From NCBI GenBank assembly GCA_963802415.1, contig CAWDIH010000001.1, positions 2,108,001 through 2,172,000 of the forward strand: DNA of 64,000 bases, given 5' to 3'. Position numbers and translations under genes: made by a program. This document shows positions 56,650-64,000 of this stretch, in pieces; the stretch's first letter is position 1, and each line of letters starts with the position of its first letter. This stretch comes from DATAES01 sp963802415 (GTDB lineage Bacteria > Actinomycetota > Acidimicrobiia > Acidimicrobiales > JACDCH01). Below the pieces are notes generated by a model, which saw only the letters and a list, made by a program, of their open reading frames with translations, was not told where the DNA came from and did no database searches.

Positions 56650-56775
56650 CGCTTGCCTCTCTTAACCGGCGGGGCGTCGTTAGCCGCCCGCATTTCCCGG
56701 GACGATTCACCAGCGCAGCCGCCGCCGTCCCATTGCGAGACACCCTATGCCCACACCGGTAGTAGACGGAAGACC
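56650..56775 (-). promoter_or_regulatory. Conserved leader/promoter element, copy 2
   Basis: The reverse strand carries GGTCTTCCGTCTACTACCGG, GGGCATAGGGTGTCTCGCAA, a GGGAC...GTCCC hairpin and GGCGGCTAACGACGCCCCGC, then AGAGAGGCAAGCG before the ATG. Compare 50054-50210. Changes in the first hairpin keep pairing possible through a wobble. Confidence 0.6.
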
Positions 56776-56907
56776 CCAAGGGACCAGGCTCGACGGATCC
56801 GGGTTGGTCACCAAGCCGACTTCGAACACCGTCATCGTCCCAGCCCAGGGAAGCTTTCCGCGGATACGCGGGTCGTCAGCGGCCTACCTCATCGGTGGAT
56901 CGAGGCT

Positions 56908-56913
56908 TAGTCT
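56908..56913 (+). promoter_or_regulatory. Candidate -10 (TAGTCT) for a leaderless ndk transcript
   Basis: TAGTCT ends 8 bases before the ndk ATG, and the interval (CCGGGCGC) has no ribosome binding site. The same hexamer lies 10 bases before the radical SAM gene start at 63161. Confidence 0.35.
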
Positions 56914-56921
56914 CCGGGCGC

Positions 56922-57332
56922 ATGAACCGGACGTTCGTGATGGCCAAGCCCGACGCGGTGGAGCGGGGGTTGATCGGCGAGATCGTCGGGCGCATCGAGC
57001 GCAAAGGCCTGCGCATCGTGGCCGCGGACCTACGGACAGTCGACATGGTCCTCGCTGAGCGTCACTACGCCGAGCACGCCGGCAAGCCCTTCTATGACGA
57101 GCTGGTGACATTCATCACGCGGTCACCGGTGTTCGCGATGGTGGTCGAGGGCCCCGCGGACAACACGTTCTCGCTGGTCCGGACGCTCGTCGGCGCGACC
57201 AAGGTCGACGATGCTGTGCCCGGCACCATCCGCGGCGACTTCGCAGCCACGACAACGGAGAACCTCGTGCACGCCAGCGACGGCCACGAGTCCGCCGAAC
57301 GCGAGATCGCGCTCTGGTTCCCGGACGTGTGA
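56922..57332 (+). CDS. ndk: Nucleoside diphosphate kinase
   Basis: 136 residues, the usual size. It begins NRTFVMAKPDAVERGLIGEI; Lys9 in KPD is conserved, and the phosphorylated His is in NLVHASDGHESAEREIALWF. It moves phosphate between nucleoside tri- and diphosphates. The family usually reads HGSD at the active His; here it is HASD, a mild change. It sits before mreB, which is usual for this class, but folC is displaced by the DUF11 block. Confidence 0.95.
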   Translation: MNRTFVMAKPDAVERGLIGEIVGRIERKGLRIVAADLRTVDMVLAERHYAEHAGKPFYDELVTFITRSPVFAMVVEGPADNTFSLVRTLVGATKVDDAVPGTIRGDFAATTTENLVHASDGHESAEREIALWFPDV

Positions 57333-57370
57333 TTCGGCGCGTCGACCGCACCGGCCGCGCCGCGGCTGTG

Positions 57371-57402
57371 ACTGTTGCGAAACAGTGACAGCGTCTAACC
57401 TG
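57371..57402 (+). promoter_or_regulatory. Candidate mreB promoter with palindrome
   Basis: TGTTGC, 17 bases, then TAACCT is a plausible -35/-10 pair about 110 bases before mreB. A perfect palindrome ACTGTT-GCGA-AACAGT (57371-57386) covers the -35, so a repressor could bind there. Confidence 0.35.
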
Positions 57403-57504
57403 TCGGCCAGGTAGGGGCCGGATCCATCGCGATCACTGGACCGTCGGGTCTCGGTGCCTGCCGCCGTTCGCATCCTGTCAGCTGGTAGCCCCCCAGGGAC
57501 CTGC

Positions 57505-58548
57505 ATGTCCGACAACGTATTGTCTTCCTTCATGGGTCGCGACATGGCCGTCGATCTCGGTACGGCCAACACCGTCGTGTACGTGCGCGGCCGTGGCATC
57601 GTCCTCGACGAGCCATCGGTCGTTGCCGTCCATGCCCGCGACGGGCGTCTGCTCGCGGTTGGCGCCGAGGCCAAACGGATGATCGGGCGGACGCCCGCGG
57701 ATATCCAGGCCATCCGCCCGCTCAAGGACGGCGTCATCGCAGACTTCGAGATCTGCGAGAAGATGCTGAAGTACTTCATCACGAAGGTCCATCCGCGGCG
57801 GCTGTCGTTGCATCCCCGGATGGTCATCTGCGTGCCGTCGGGCATCACCGGTGTCGAACAGCGCGCTGTGCAGGAGGCGGCCGAGTTCGCGGGAGCGCGC
57901 AAGCCGGCATACATCATCGAAGAGCCGATGGCCGCCGCGATCGGAGCAGGGCTGCCGGTACAGGAGCCGACCGGCAACATGATCGTGGACGTCGGCGGCG
58001 GCACCACAGAGGTCGCGGTGATCTCACTCGGCGGCATCGTCGCGAGCCAGTCGGTCCGCGTCGGCGGTGACGAGCTCGACGATGCCATCGTCAACTTCAT
58101 CAAGAAGGAGTACAGCCTGGCCCTCGGTGATCGCACCGCGGAAGAAGTGAAGATCGCGCTCGGCTCTGCATGGCCGTTGGTCGAAGAAGTCCATGCCGAG
58201 ATCCGCGGGCGCGATCTCGTGACGGGACTGCCCAAGACGATCGTCGTGTCGACGGAGGAGATCCGCGACGCCATCGAAGAACCCGTGTCTGCGGTACTGG
58301 ACGCAGTGAAGGTGACGCTCGACAAGACTCCACCGGAGCTTGCGGCGGACATCATGGAGACGGGCATCGTCCTGACGGGTGGCGGCGCACTCCTCCACGG
58401 GCTCGACGCGCGTCTGCAGCACGAGACGGGAATGCCGATGGTCATCGCGCCCGATCCGCTGCACGCAGTCGCCATCGGCTCGGGCCAGTCGCTCGAGGAG
58501 TTCGACGCGCTGAAAGGCGTGCTGTTCTCAGCCAACGGCGAACGCTAA
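57505..58548 (+). CDS. mreB: Rod-shape-determining protein MreB
   Basis: 347 residues from the ATG at 57505 (behind CAGGGA); the open frame extends upstream but without homology. It is an actin-fold ATPase: DMAVDLGTANTVVYVRGRGI (phosphate 1), VDVGGGTTEVAVISLGG (phosphate 2) and GIVLTGGGALLHGLDARL (adenosine motif). It forms membrane filaments that guide lateral wall synthesis. First gene of the mreB-mreC-mreD-PBP2-rodA cluster, so the cell is probably rod-shaped. Confidence 0.96.
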   Translation: MSDNVLSSFMGRDMAVDLGTANTVVYVRGRGIVLDEPSVVAVHARDGRLLAVGAEAKRMIGRTPADIQAIRPLKDGVIADFEICEKMLKYFITKVHPRRLSLHPRMVICVPSGITGVEQRAVQEAAEFAGARKPAYIIEEPMAAAIGAGLPVQEPTGNMIVDVGGGTTEVAVISLGGIVASQSVRVGGDELDDAIVNFIKKEYSLALGDRTAEEVKIALGSAWPLVEEVHAEIRGRDLVTGLPKTIVVSTEEIRDAIEEPVSAVLDAVKVTLDKTPPELAADIMETGIVLTGGGALLHGLDARLQHETGMPMVIAPDPLHAVAIGSGQSLEEFDALKGVLFSANGER

Positions 58549-58563
58549 GCAACCGCGAGAGCT

Positions 58564-59398
58564 GTGGCCCTCTCTCGGCGCACTGGACGATCCCGTTTCA
58601 CGCTGGTCCTACTCATCCTGACCTCGGTGACGGTCCTCACCTTGGACTTCCGCGGCTCGGGTGCGGTCGAGAGCCTGCGTGACGGCGCGTCGAGCGTGTT
58701 CAGTCCCGTCCGCAGTGGGGCCGAGCGGGTCTTCGACCCGATGGGCGAGGTGTGGAACGGCGTGTGGCACTACAACGACGTCCGCGACGAGAACGAGCAG
58801 TTGCGCGCCGAGATCGAGAGCCTGCGCGGCCAGCAGGCACAGCAGCAGGACGCGGCAGAAGCAGCTGCAGATGATCTCCGAGCTCGACAAGATCTCGCAG
58901 TGGACGACACTCAATGGTGTCGACGCGCGGATCGTCGCGGGCCCGTTGACGAACTTCGAGCACACGCTCGAGCTCGACAAGGGCTCGAACGACGGCATCG
59001 CGGTCGACATGCCAGTGGTCACAGGTGCCGGGCTGGTCGGTCGCATCACCGACGTGCAGAAGACGCGCGCTGTAGTGAAGCTGCTCAGTGACCCGGATGT
59101 CGTCGTCGGGATACGTCTGTTCGCTTCACAAGAGACGGGGCTCATGCACGGCACCGGCGAAGGGCAGCCGCTCGTGATCGACCAAGGCATCGGACCGAAG
59201 GTCCTCGTCCCGCCGAACGATCTCGTGACGACGAGTGGTGAGGACCGTGCGGCGTATCCGCCGAACATCCCGATCGGCAACGTCACGGCGGCGGCGCCCT
59301 CGAGCGATCAGCTGCACCAGATCGTGACCGTCGCGCCGCTGGCGGACCTGAGCAAGGTCACGCTCGTCAAGGTGCTGCTCTGGCAGCCGGCGCCATGA
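58564..59398 (+). CDS. mreC: Rod-shape-determining protein MreC, frameshifted
   Basis: About 277 residues across a +1 shift between 58840 and 58861. It has one TM segment (FTLVLLILTSVTVLTLDF), then a coiled coil (RDENEQLRAEIESLRGQQAQ). In the next frame come QMISELDKISQWTTLNG and the MreC beta domain (IVAGPLTNFEHTLELDKGSN, GAGLVGRITDVQ). It scaffolds MreB, MreD and PBP2 across the membrane. The shift lies in the Gln-rich coiled coil (CAG repeats). GTG start; the stop overlaps mreD by ATGA. Confidence 0.9.
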
Positions 59399-59904
59399 GA
59401 GCCGCACGCCTCGCATTCGTGATCTTCGTGCTCGTCACGTTGCAGACGACGCTCGTCGCTGACCTCAACGTACGGGGCACGTGCGCGGACATCGTCATGC
59501 TTCTTCCGATCGCGGTCGGCATCGTGCACGGACGCGACGAGGGTGCCGTCGCAGGGTTCGCCGCTGGGTTCGTGCTCGACCTCGTCGTGCACGGAACACC
59601 GGTCGGTTTCTTCGCGCTCGGGTACACCCTCACCGGCTACTTCGTGGGGATGACACAAGCGACAGTGCTCCGCGCGGCATGGTGGATCCCAGTGCTCACG
59701 GCCATCGGAGGTAGCGCGATCGGGGTCCTCACCCTTGGTCTCCTGGCCAAGATCGTCGGTCTCGAGGGCTTCCTCGACTCGCACCTCGTCGTCGTCGCCG
59801 CCGCCGTCGGCCTCGTGAACGCGGTGCTCGTGCTGCCGATGCTCCGGGTCGTGCGGTGGGCCCTCCCGGTTCCGACGGGATCGGGCAGGCTGGTGATGTC
59901 GTGA
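59395..59904 (+). CDS. mreD: Rod-shape-determining protein MreD
   Basis: 169 residues with about five TM segments. It begins RAARLAFVIFVLVTLQTTLV, then VRGTCADIVMLLPIAVGIVH and GRDEGAVAGFAAGFVLDLVV. It is a membrane partner of MreC. The start overlaps the mreC stop and PBP2 follows after 13 bases. Confidence 0.9.
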   Translation: MRAARLAFVIFVLVTLQTTLVADLNVRGTCADIVMLLPIAVGIVHGRDEGAVAGFAAGFVLDLVVHGTPVGFFALGYTLTGYFVGMTQATVLRAAWWIPVLTAIGGSAIGVLTLGLLAKIVGLEGFLDSHLVVVAAAVGLVNAVLVLPMLRVVRWALPVPTGSGRLVMS

Positions 59905-59917
59905 CGGAAGTCTCGAC

Positions 59918-61921
59918 GTGAACAAGAACCCGAGACTTCGGCTCGGCATCCTCGGGATCGCCATCGTGTCCCTGTTCGCGGCGCTGTTCGCCCGCCTCTG
60001 GTACCTGCAGGTGATGGCGTCCAAGGAGTTCAAGACGGCGGCCGTCGCTCTGCAAACGCGCTCGATCCTCGAGGAGGCGCCCCGCGGCCGCATCCTCGAT
60101 CGCAACGGCGTCGTGCTCGTCGACAATCGCATCTCCGTGATCGTGACCGTCGACGGCAAGATGCTCACCGACATCAAGAAGCGCGACATCAACTCGTACA
60201 ACGCGCTGCTCGACCGGCTCGCGACCGAGATCACGCGGTACATGCCGGCTCAGCCGATCGACCGCGCCTTCCTCGAGCACCGCATGACCGACCCGCGGTT
60301 CAGTCCGTACCTGCCCATTCCTGTCGCCGACGATGTGCCGAAGCCGCTCGAGCTCTACCTCGCCGAGCACCACGACCTGTTCCACGACGTCGTGTCGGTG
60401 AGGCAGACGACGGTCCGGTCGTACCCGCTCGGACGCACGGCCTCGCACGTGCTCGGCTACGTGGGCGCCATCACACAGGCGGAGCTCGACGTGCGCACGT
60501 CGAGCTCGAAGGCGTATTCGCTCGGCGACGAGATCGGCAAGGGCGGTGTCGAGAGGACGTACGAGGACTATCTGCGAGGAACGCCGGGCCGGCAGACACT
60601 CGAGGTCGACGCCAAGGGCAACACCGTGCGCCAGCTGTCGCAGGTCCCACCGGTCGCGGGCGACGACCTGTACCTGACCATCGATGCCAATGTGCAGGCC
60701 ATCACCGAGCAGTCGCTCCGGGACGAGCTCGTCAACGCGCACGACCGCCGCAACAGGGACGGCAGCTACAACGCGGCTCCGGCCGGCGCGTCCGTCGTCG
60801 TCGATCCGAACAACGGTCAGGTCATCGCGATGGCGTCGTTCCCGGACTACGACCCGTCGGAGTTCACCAAGCCCATCCCGAGTGATCGTTGGGCACAGCT
60901 GAACGATCCGAACAACTTCTTCCCGCTCAGCAACCGCGCGCTACAAGGCCAGTACGCGCCCGGATCGACGTTCAAACTCGTGACTGCGCTCGCCGGGCTG
61001 CGCACCGGCGCCATCACACCGAGTACGACGGTCAACGACACGGGCACCTTCCACGTCCCCGGATGTTCCGGTGAGCAATGTGTGTTCAAGAACTCAGGAG
61101 GCTCCGGGCACGGGTCGGTGAGCTTGCGGCGCGGATTGACCGTGTCGAGCGACTTCTACTTCTACTCGCTGGGTTCACAGTTCTGGTCGCAGCGGTCCAC
61201 GTACGGCGATCCCATCCAGGCGACGGCGCAGGATCTCGGGCTCGGATCCCTGACCGGCATCCCGTTGCCGGGTGAGCAGACCGGTTTCGTGTACACGCCC
61301 GACACCCTGAAGGCGATCCACCAGAAGTACCCAGAGGAGTATCCGAACGGCGACTGGTACACGGGCAACAACATCCAACTCGCCATCGGCCAGAACGTCG
61401 TCGCGGTGACGCCGCTGCAACTTGCAAATGCGTACGCGTCGGTTGCCAACGGCGGGACCCTCTACTCGCCGAACATCGCAACCAAGATCCAGACACAGGC
61501 GGGACAAGTCGTCGCCACGTTCGGGCCGCGGGTGTTGCACCAGGTGCAGCTGCCGCCCGAGGTCCGTGATCCGTTGATGGAGGGGTTCACCGGCGCCGTG
61601 AACTCGCCCGAGGGAACGGCATACGGCGCGTTCCGCGACTTCCCCGGCTGGGCGGTGGCGGGGAAGACGGGCACGGCCCAGGTCGAAGGCAAGACCGACA
61701 CCGCGCTGTTCGTCGGCATGGCACCGGCAGAAGCAGCGCAGTTCGTCGGCTCGGCGGTGCTCGAGGAGTCAGGGTTCGGCGCTACGGCAGCCGCGCCGGT
61801 GATCCGCCGCGTGCTGCAGTCACTCGCCGATCCGGCGCAGGCGCCCGTCGTCGGACCCGGCGGTGTGCTGTCGTCGCCGGCGCCCGGCCTGGTCGACAAC
61901 GCGAACGGAGCTCCGGACTGA
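59918..61921 (+). CDS. mrdA: Penicillin-binding protein 2 (elongation transpeptidase)
   Basis: 667 residues. One N-terminal TM (LGILGIAIVSLFAALFARLW) and the PBP dimerisation domain with RGRILDRNGVVLVDN come first. The transpeptidase domain has Ser350 in STFK (350-353), SSD at 410-412 in place of SxN, and KTG at 583-585 in AVAGKTGTAQVEG. It cross-links peptidoglycan during elongation together with RodA. The SxN-to-SSD change is common in PBP2 homologues of this class. GTG start. The stop shares a base with the rodA start. Confidence 0.94.
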   Translation: MNKNPRLRLGILGIAIVSLFAALFARLWYLQVMASKEFKTAAVALQTRSILEEAPRGRILDRNGVVLVDNRISVIVTVDGKMLTDIKKRDINSYNALLDRLATEITRYMPAQPIDRAFLEHRMTDPRFSPYLPIPVADDVPKPLELYLAEHHDLFHDVVSVRQTTVRSYPLGRTASHVLGYVGAITQAELDVRTSSSKAYSLGDEIGKGGVERTYEDYLRGTPGRQTLEVDAKGNTVRQLSQVPPVAGDDLYLTIDANVQAITEQSLRDELVNAHDRRNRDGSYNAAPAGASVVVDPNNGQVIAMASFPDYDPSEFTKPIPSDRWAQLNDPNNFFPLSNRALQGQYAPGSTFKLVTALAGLRTGAITPSTTVNDTGTFHVPGCSGEQCVFKNSGGSGHGSVSLRRGLTVSSDFYFYSLGSQFWSQRSTYGDPIQATAQDLGLGSLTGIPLPGEQTGFVYTPDTLKAIHQKYPEEYPNGDWYTGNNIQLAIGQNVVAVTPLQLANAYASVANGGTLYSPNIATKIQTQAGQVVATFGPRVLHQVQLPPEVRDPLMEGFTGAVNSPEGTAYGAFRDFPGWAVAGKTGTAQVEGKTDTALFVGMAPAEAAQFVGSAVLEESGFGATAAAPVIRRVLQSLADPAQAPVVGPGGVLSSPAPGLVDNANGAPD

Positions 61922-63099
61922 TGGCTGTCTCCGCCATTCCCAAGGTGGTCTTGCCGAAGAGCCCGGCCAGCACGCTGCGCCGCAATCCCACCGCGGCGTG
62001 GCGGCATCTCGACCTCGTGCTGGTCGGCTGTGTCGTCGCGATCGCCTGCCTGGGCTCGTTGATGGTGTACAGCGCGACTCGCGGTCCGACACCGCCGTAC
62101 TCGATGACGTTCTTCCAGAAGCAGGGCCTCTACGTCGGCATCGGCTTGGTCGTGCTCGCCGTCGCGACCCTGGTGGACTACCGGGTGTTCCGTGACTGGT
62201 CGCTGTTCATCTACTTCGGTGCGTGCGGTCTGCTTGCGCTCGTCGTGTCACCTGTCGGGTCCAAGACCAAAGGCGCGCAGTCCTGGTTCGAGTTCGCGGG
62301 CTTCCAGCTGCAACCATCCGAGCTCGCGAAGGTGGCGCTGATCATCGCCCTGGCCGCGGCGGCCGCACAGTTCCGCGGCGACATCGACCTGCGCCGGCTC
62401 TGCGTGCTCCTCGTCATCGCCGGACTGCCTCTCGGCCTGATCATGTTGCAGCCCGACCTCGGCACCGCACTGGTGATGACGGCCGTCACCGCGGGGGTGT
62501 TGCTGGTCGCGGGCGCCAAGGGACGGCACCTGGCCGTGCTCGCGCTGGTTGTGATCCTCGTTGCGGGATTCGCGCTTCATTCGAACGTGCTGAAGGAGTA
62601 CCAGACCGCCCGCCTCACCTCGTTCCTCGCCGAGAACCAGTCGACGAAGGACAACCCGGCTCTCGCGCAGGCGAAGTACAACGTCGACCAGTCGAAGACG
62701 GCGATCGGCGCAGGTGGGGCGCTGGGCGAGGGACTGTTCGAGGGCAGTCAGACCCGGCTGGGCAACGTGCCGGAACAGCACACCGACTTCATCTTCACAG
62801 CAGTCGGTGAGCAGCTCGGCTTCGCGGGGGCCGGCACGCTGTTGACGTTGTTCTGCATCATCGTCTGGCGCATCTGGAGGACGGCGCAACTCGCCCGCGA
62901 CGAGTTCGGCATGCTTGTCTGCGTTGGCGTCATGGTCATGCTGATGGTCCAGATCTTCGAGAACGTCGGGATGACGATGGGCATCATGCCGGTCACCGGC
63001 ATCCCGCTCCCGTTCGTGTCCTACGGGGGCTCGGCGACGATCGCCGAGTTCGCCGCCATCGGCCTGGTCCTCAACGTCCACATGCGACGCTTCGCTTAG
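61921..63099 (+). CDS. rodA: SEDS peptidoglycan glycosyltransferase RodA
   Basis: 392 residues and about ten TM segments. It has FAGFQLQPSELAKVALIIAL, MLQPDLGTALVMTAVTAGVL, TRLGNVPEQHTDFIFTAVGE and GIPLPFVSYGGSATIAEFAA. It polymerises lipid II during elongation with PBP2. The adjacent mre genes and a PBP2 make RodA, not FtsW, the likely identity. ATG overlaps the PBP2 stop. Confidence 0.94.
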   Translation: MAVSAIPKVVLPKSPASTLRRNPTAAWRHLDLVLVGCVVAIACLGSLMVYSATRGPTPPYSMTFFQKQGLYVGIGLVVLAVATLVDYRVFRDWSLFIYFGACGLLALVVSPVGSKTKGAQSWFEFAGFQLQPSELAKVALIIALAAAAAQFRGDIDLRRLCVLLVIAGLPLGLIMLQPDLGTALVMTAVTAGVLLVAGAKGRHLAVLALVVILVAGFALHSNVLKEYQTARLTSFLAENQSTKDNPALAQAKYNVDQSKTAIGAGGALGEGLFEGSQTRLGNVPEQHTDFIFTAVGEQLGFAGAGTLLTLFCIIVWRIWRTAQLARDEFGMLVCVGVMVMLMVQIFENVGMTMGIMPVTGIPLPFVSYGGSATIAEFAAIGLVLNVHMRRFA

Positions 63100-63160
63100 C
63101 TGGGCGCCTTGCTCGGCCGTCGTCTGAGCGTTCCTGCGTGCAAGTAGTCTTTACGACGTC

Positions 63161-64000
63161 ATGACCTCGATTTGGCCCGCGCTCGAGGCGCTCCTGCCGC
63201 GGGTGGCCAAGCCTGCCCGCTACATCGGCTGCGAGCAGGGCGCACAATCCCCAGACCACCGTCCAGACCGGGTGTCGTGGCTGCTCACCTACCCCGACAC
63301 GTATGAGATCGGCTTACCCAACCAGGGCCTGCAGATCCTCTACGAGATCCTCAACGAGCGGCCCGATGCCGTGGCGGAGCGTGCCTACGCGCCGTGGACG
63401 GACCTCGACGCCCTGCTGCGCGAGCACGGTCTCCCACTGTTCTCCGTCGACACGCACCGTCCCGCCGGCGAGTTCGACATCCTCGCCTTCAACCTGTCGG
63501 CGGAGCTCGTGTACACGAACGTGCTCAACTGCATCGACCTCGCCGGCCTACCAGTGCGGTCAGCCGCACGCCGGCCCGGCAACTCGCTGGTGTGTGCTGG
63601 CGGGCATTGCACGTACAACCCGGAGCCGCTGGCGGACTTCCTCGACTTCGTGGTGCTCGGTGACGGTGAAGAAGTCGTCTCGGAGATCACCGACGTTGTC
63701 CGGGCTTGGAAGCTCGCCGGCCGCCTCGATCGTGAGCAGGTGCTGTTGGACCTGGCGCGGATTCCCGGCGTCTACGTGCCTTCCATGTACGACGTCCGCT
63801 ACTTCGACGACGGACGGATCGCCGAGGTGACGCCCCGCCTCGCGGGCGTGCCGTCCCGCGTCGAGAAGCGCACGATCGCCGATCTCGCCGAGTGGCCGTA
63901 CCCGAAGGAACAGCTGGTGCCGGTCACCGAGGTCGTGCACGACCGCCTCAACGTCGAGGTGTTCCGGGGCTGCACGCGAGGCTGCCGCTTCTGCCAGGCC
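63161..64000 (+). CDS. B12-binding-type radical SAM protein (TIGR03960-like), partial
   Basis: 280 codons, open to the right edge. It starts at an ATG and reads TSIWPALEALLPRVAKPARY, YPDTYEIGLPNQGLQILYEI, VCAGGHCTYNPEPLADFLDF and VVLGDGEE. It reaches the radical SAM cluster FRGCTRGCRFCQA (Cx3Cx2C). This is the large radical SAM protein usually placed after rodA in this class; it is often followed by a DUF2344 partner and ribonuclease E/G. Its role is unproven, with RNA or tRNA modification suggested by context. A TAGTCT 10 bases upstream may be its promoter. Confidence 0.85.
   Translation, partial: MTSIWPALEALLPRVAKPARYIGCEQGAQSPDHRPDRVSWLLTYPDTYEIGLPNQGLQILYEILNERPDAVAERAYAPWTDLDALLREHGLPLFSVDTHRPAGEFDILAFNLSAELVYTNVLNCIDLAGLPVRSAARRPGNSLVCAGGHCTYNPEPLADFLDFVVLGDGEEVVSEITDVVRAWKLAGRLDREQVLLDLARIPGVYVPSMYDVRYFDDGRIAEVTPRLAGVPSRVEKRTIADLAEWPYPKEQLVPVTEVVHDRLNVEVFRGCTRGCRFCQA

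Overview
The window looks like a chromosomal segment of a high-GC actinomycete, most likely class Acidimicrobiia. The grounds are the GC-rich sequence, many GTG starts, an F420-type luciferase-like oxidoreductase, and the core gene order tig-clpP-clpX-folC-ndk-mreBCD-PBP2-rodA-radical SAM. The class-level call is inference from gene content.

Positions 1-28,006 are an exopolysaccharide (EPS) and secreted-protein locus. It holds six recognisable glycosyltransferases (three GT2, three GT4) and perhaps a seventh cut by the left edge, a Wzx-type flippase, an O-antigen-ligase-like polymerase, a Wzz-type chain-length protein, a divergent BY-kinase-like ATPase, a priming sugar-phosphate transferase, a hexapeptide acyltransferase and an apiosidase-like lipoprotein. 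It also has three large exported multidomain proteins built from shared modules, including a 918-bp internal tandem repeat and a perfect 1,221-bp duplication. A GTATC(A/T) box recurs upstream of most transcription units in this block.

Positions 28,021-44,695 are accessory metabolism and regulation. They hold a PAS/GGDEF/receiver/LuxR regulator, a thioesterase, an ArsR-SRPBCC pair with an apparent leaderless self-regulated promoter, an F420-dependent oxidoreductase, a P450, a homogentisate-dioxygenase-like enzyme, a WYL regulator, a hydrolase, two MFS exporters (one with a TetR regulator), an acyl-CoA dehydrogenase and pantothenate kinase. A palindromic repeat occurs as pairs at 30.7 kb and 37.0 kb.

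Positions 44,703-64,000 are housekeeping: tRNA-Gly, tRNA-Pro, trigger factor, ClpP, ClpX, FolC, Ndk, MreB, MreC, MreD, PBP2, RodA and the start of a B12-type radical SAM protein. A 7-kb block of DUF11-like surface proteins (50.0-56.8 kb) sits between folC and ndk. It has two related long proteins sharing a C-terminal domain and terminator, a LARTG-anchored companion, a conserved leader before two of the genes, and a CPBP-protease remnant.

Many genes, including the normally essential folC and mreC, are broken by single-base shifts, nearly all of them +1. This is more likely uncorrected assembly error than mass gene decay. Frameshifted genes are therefore annotated across the shift with the approximate position given.
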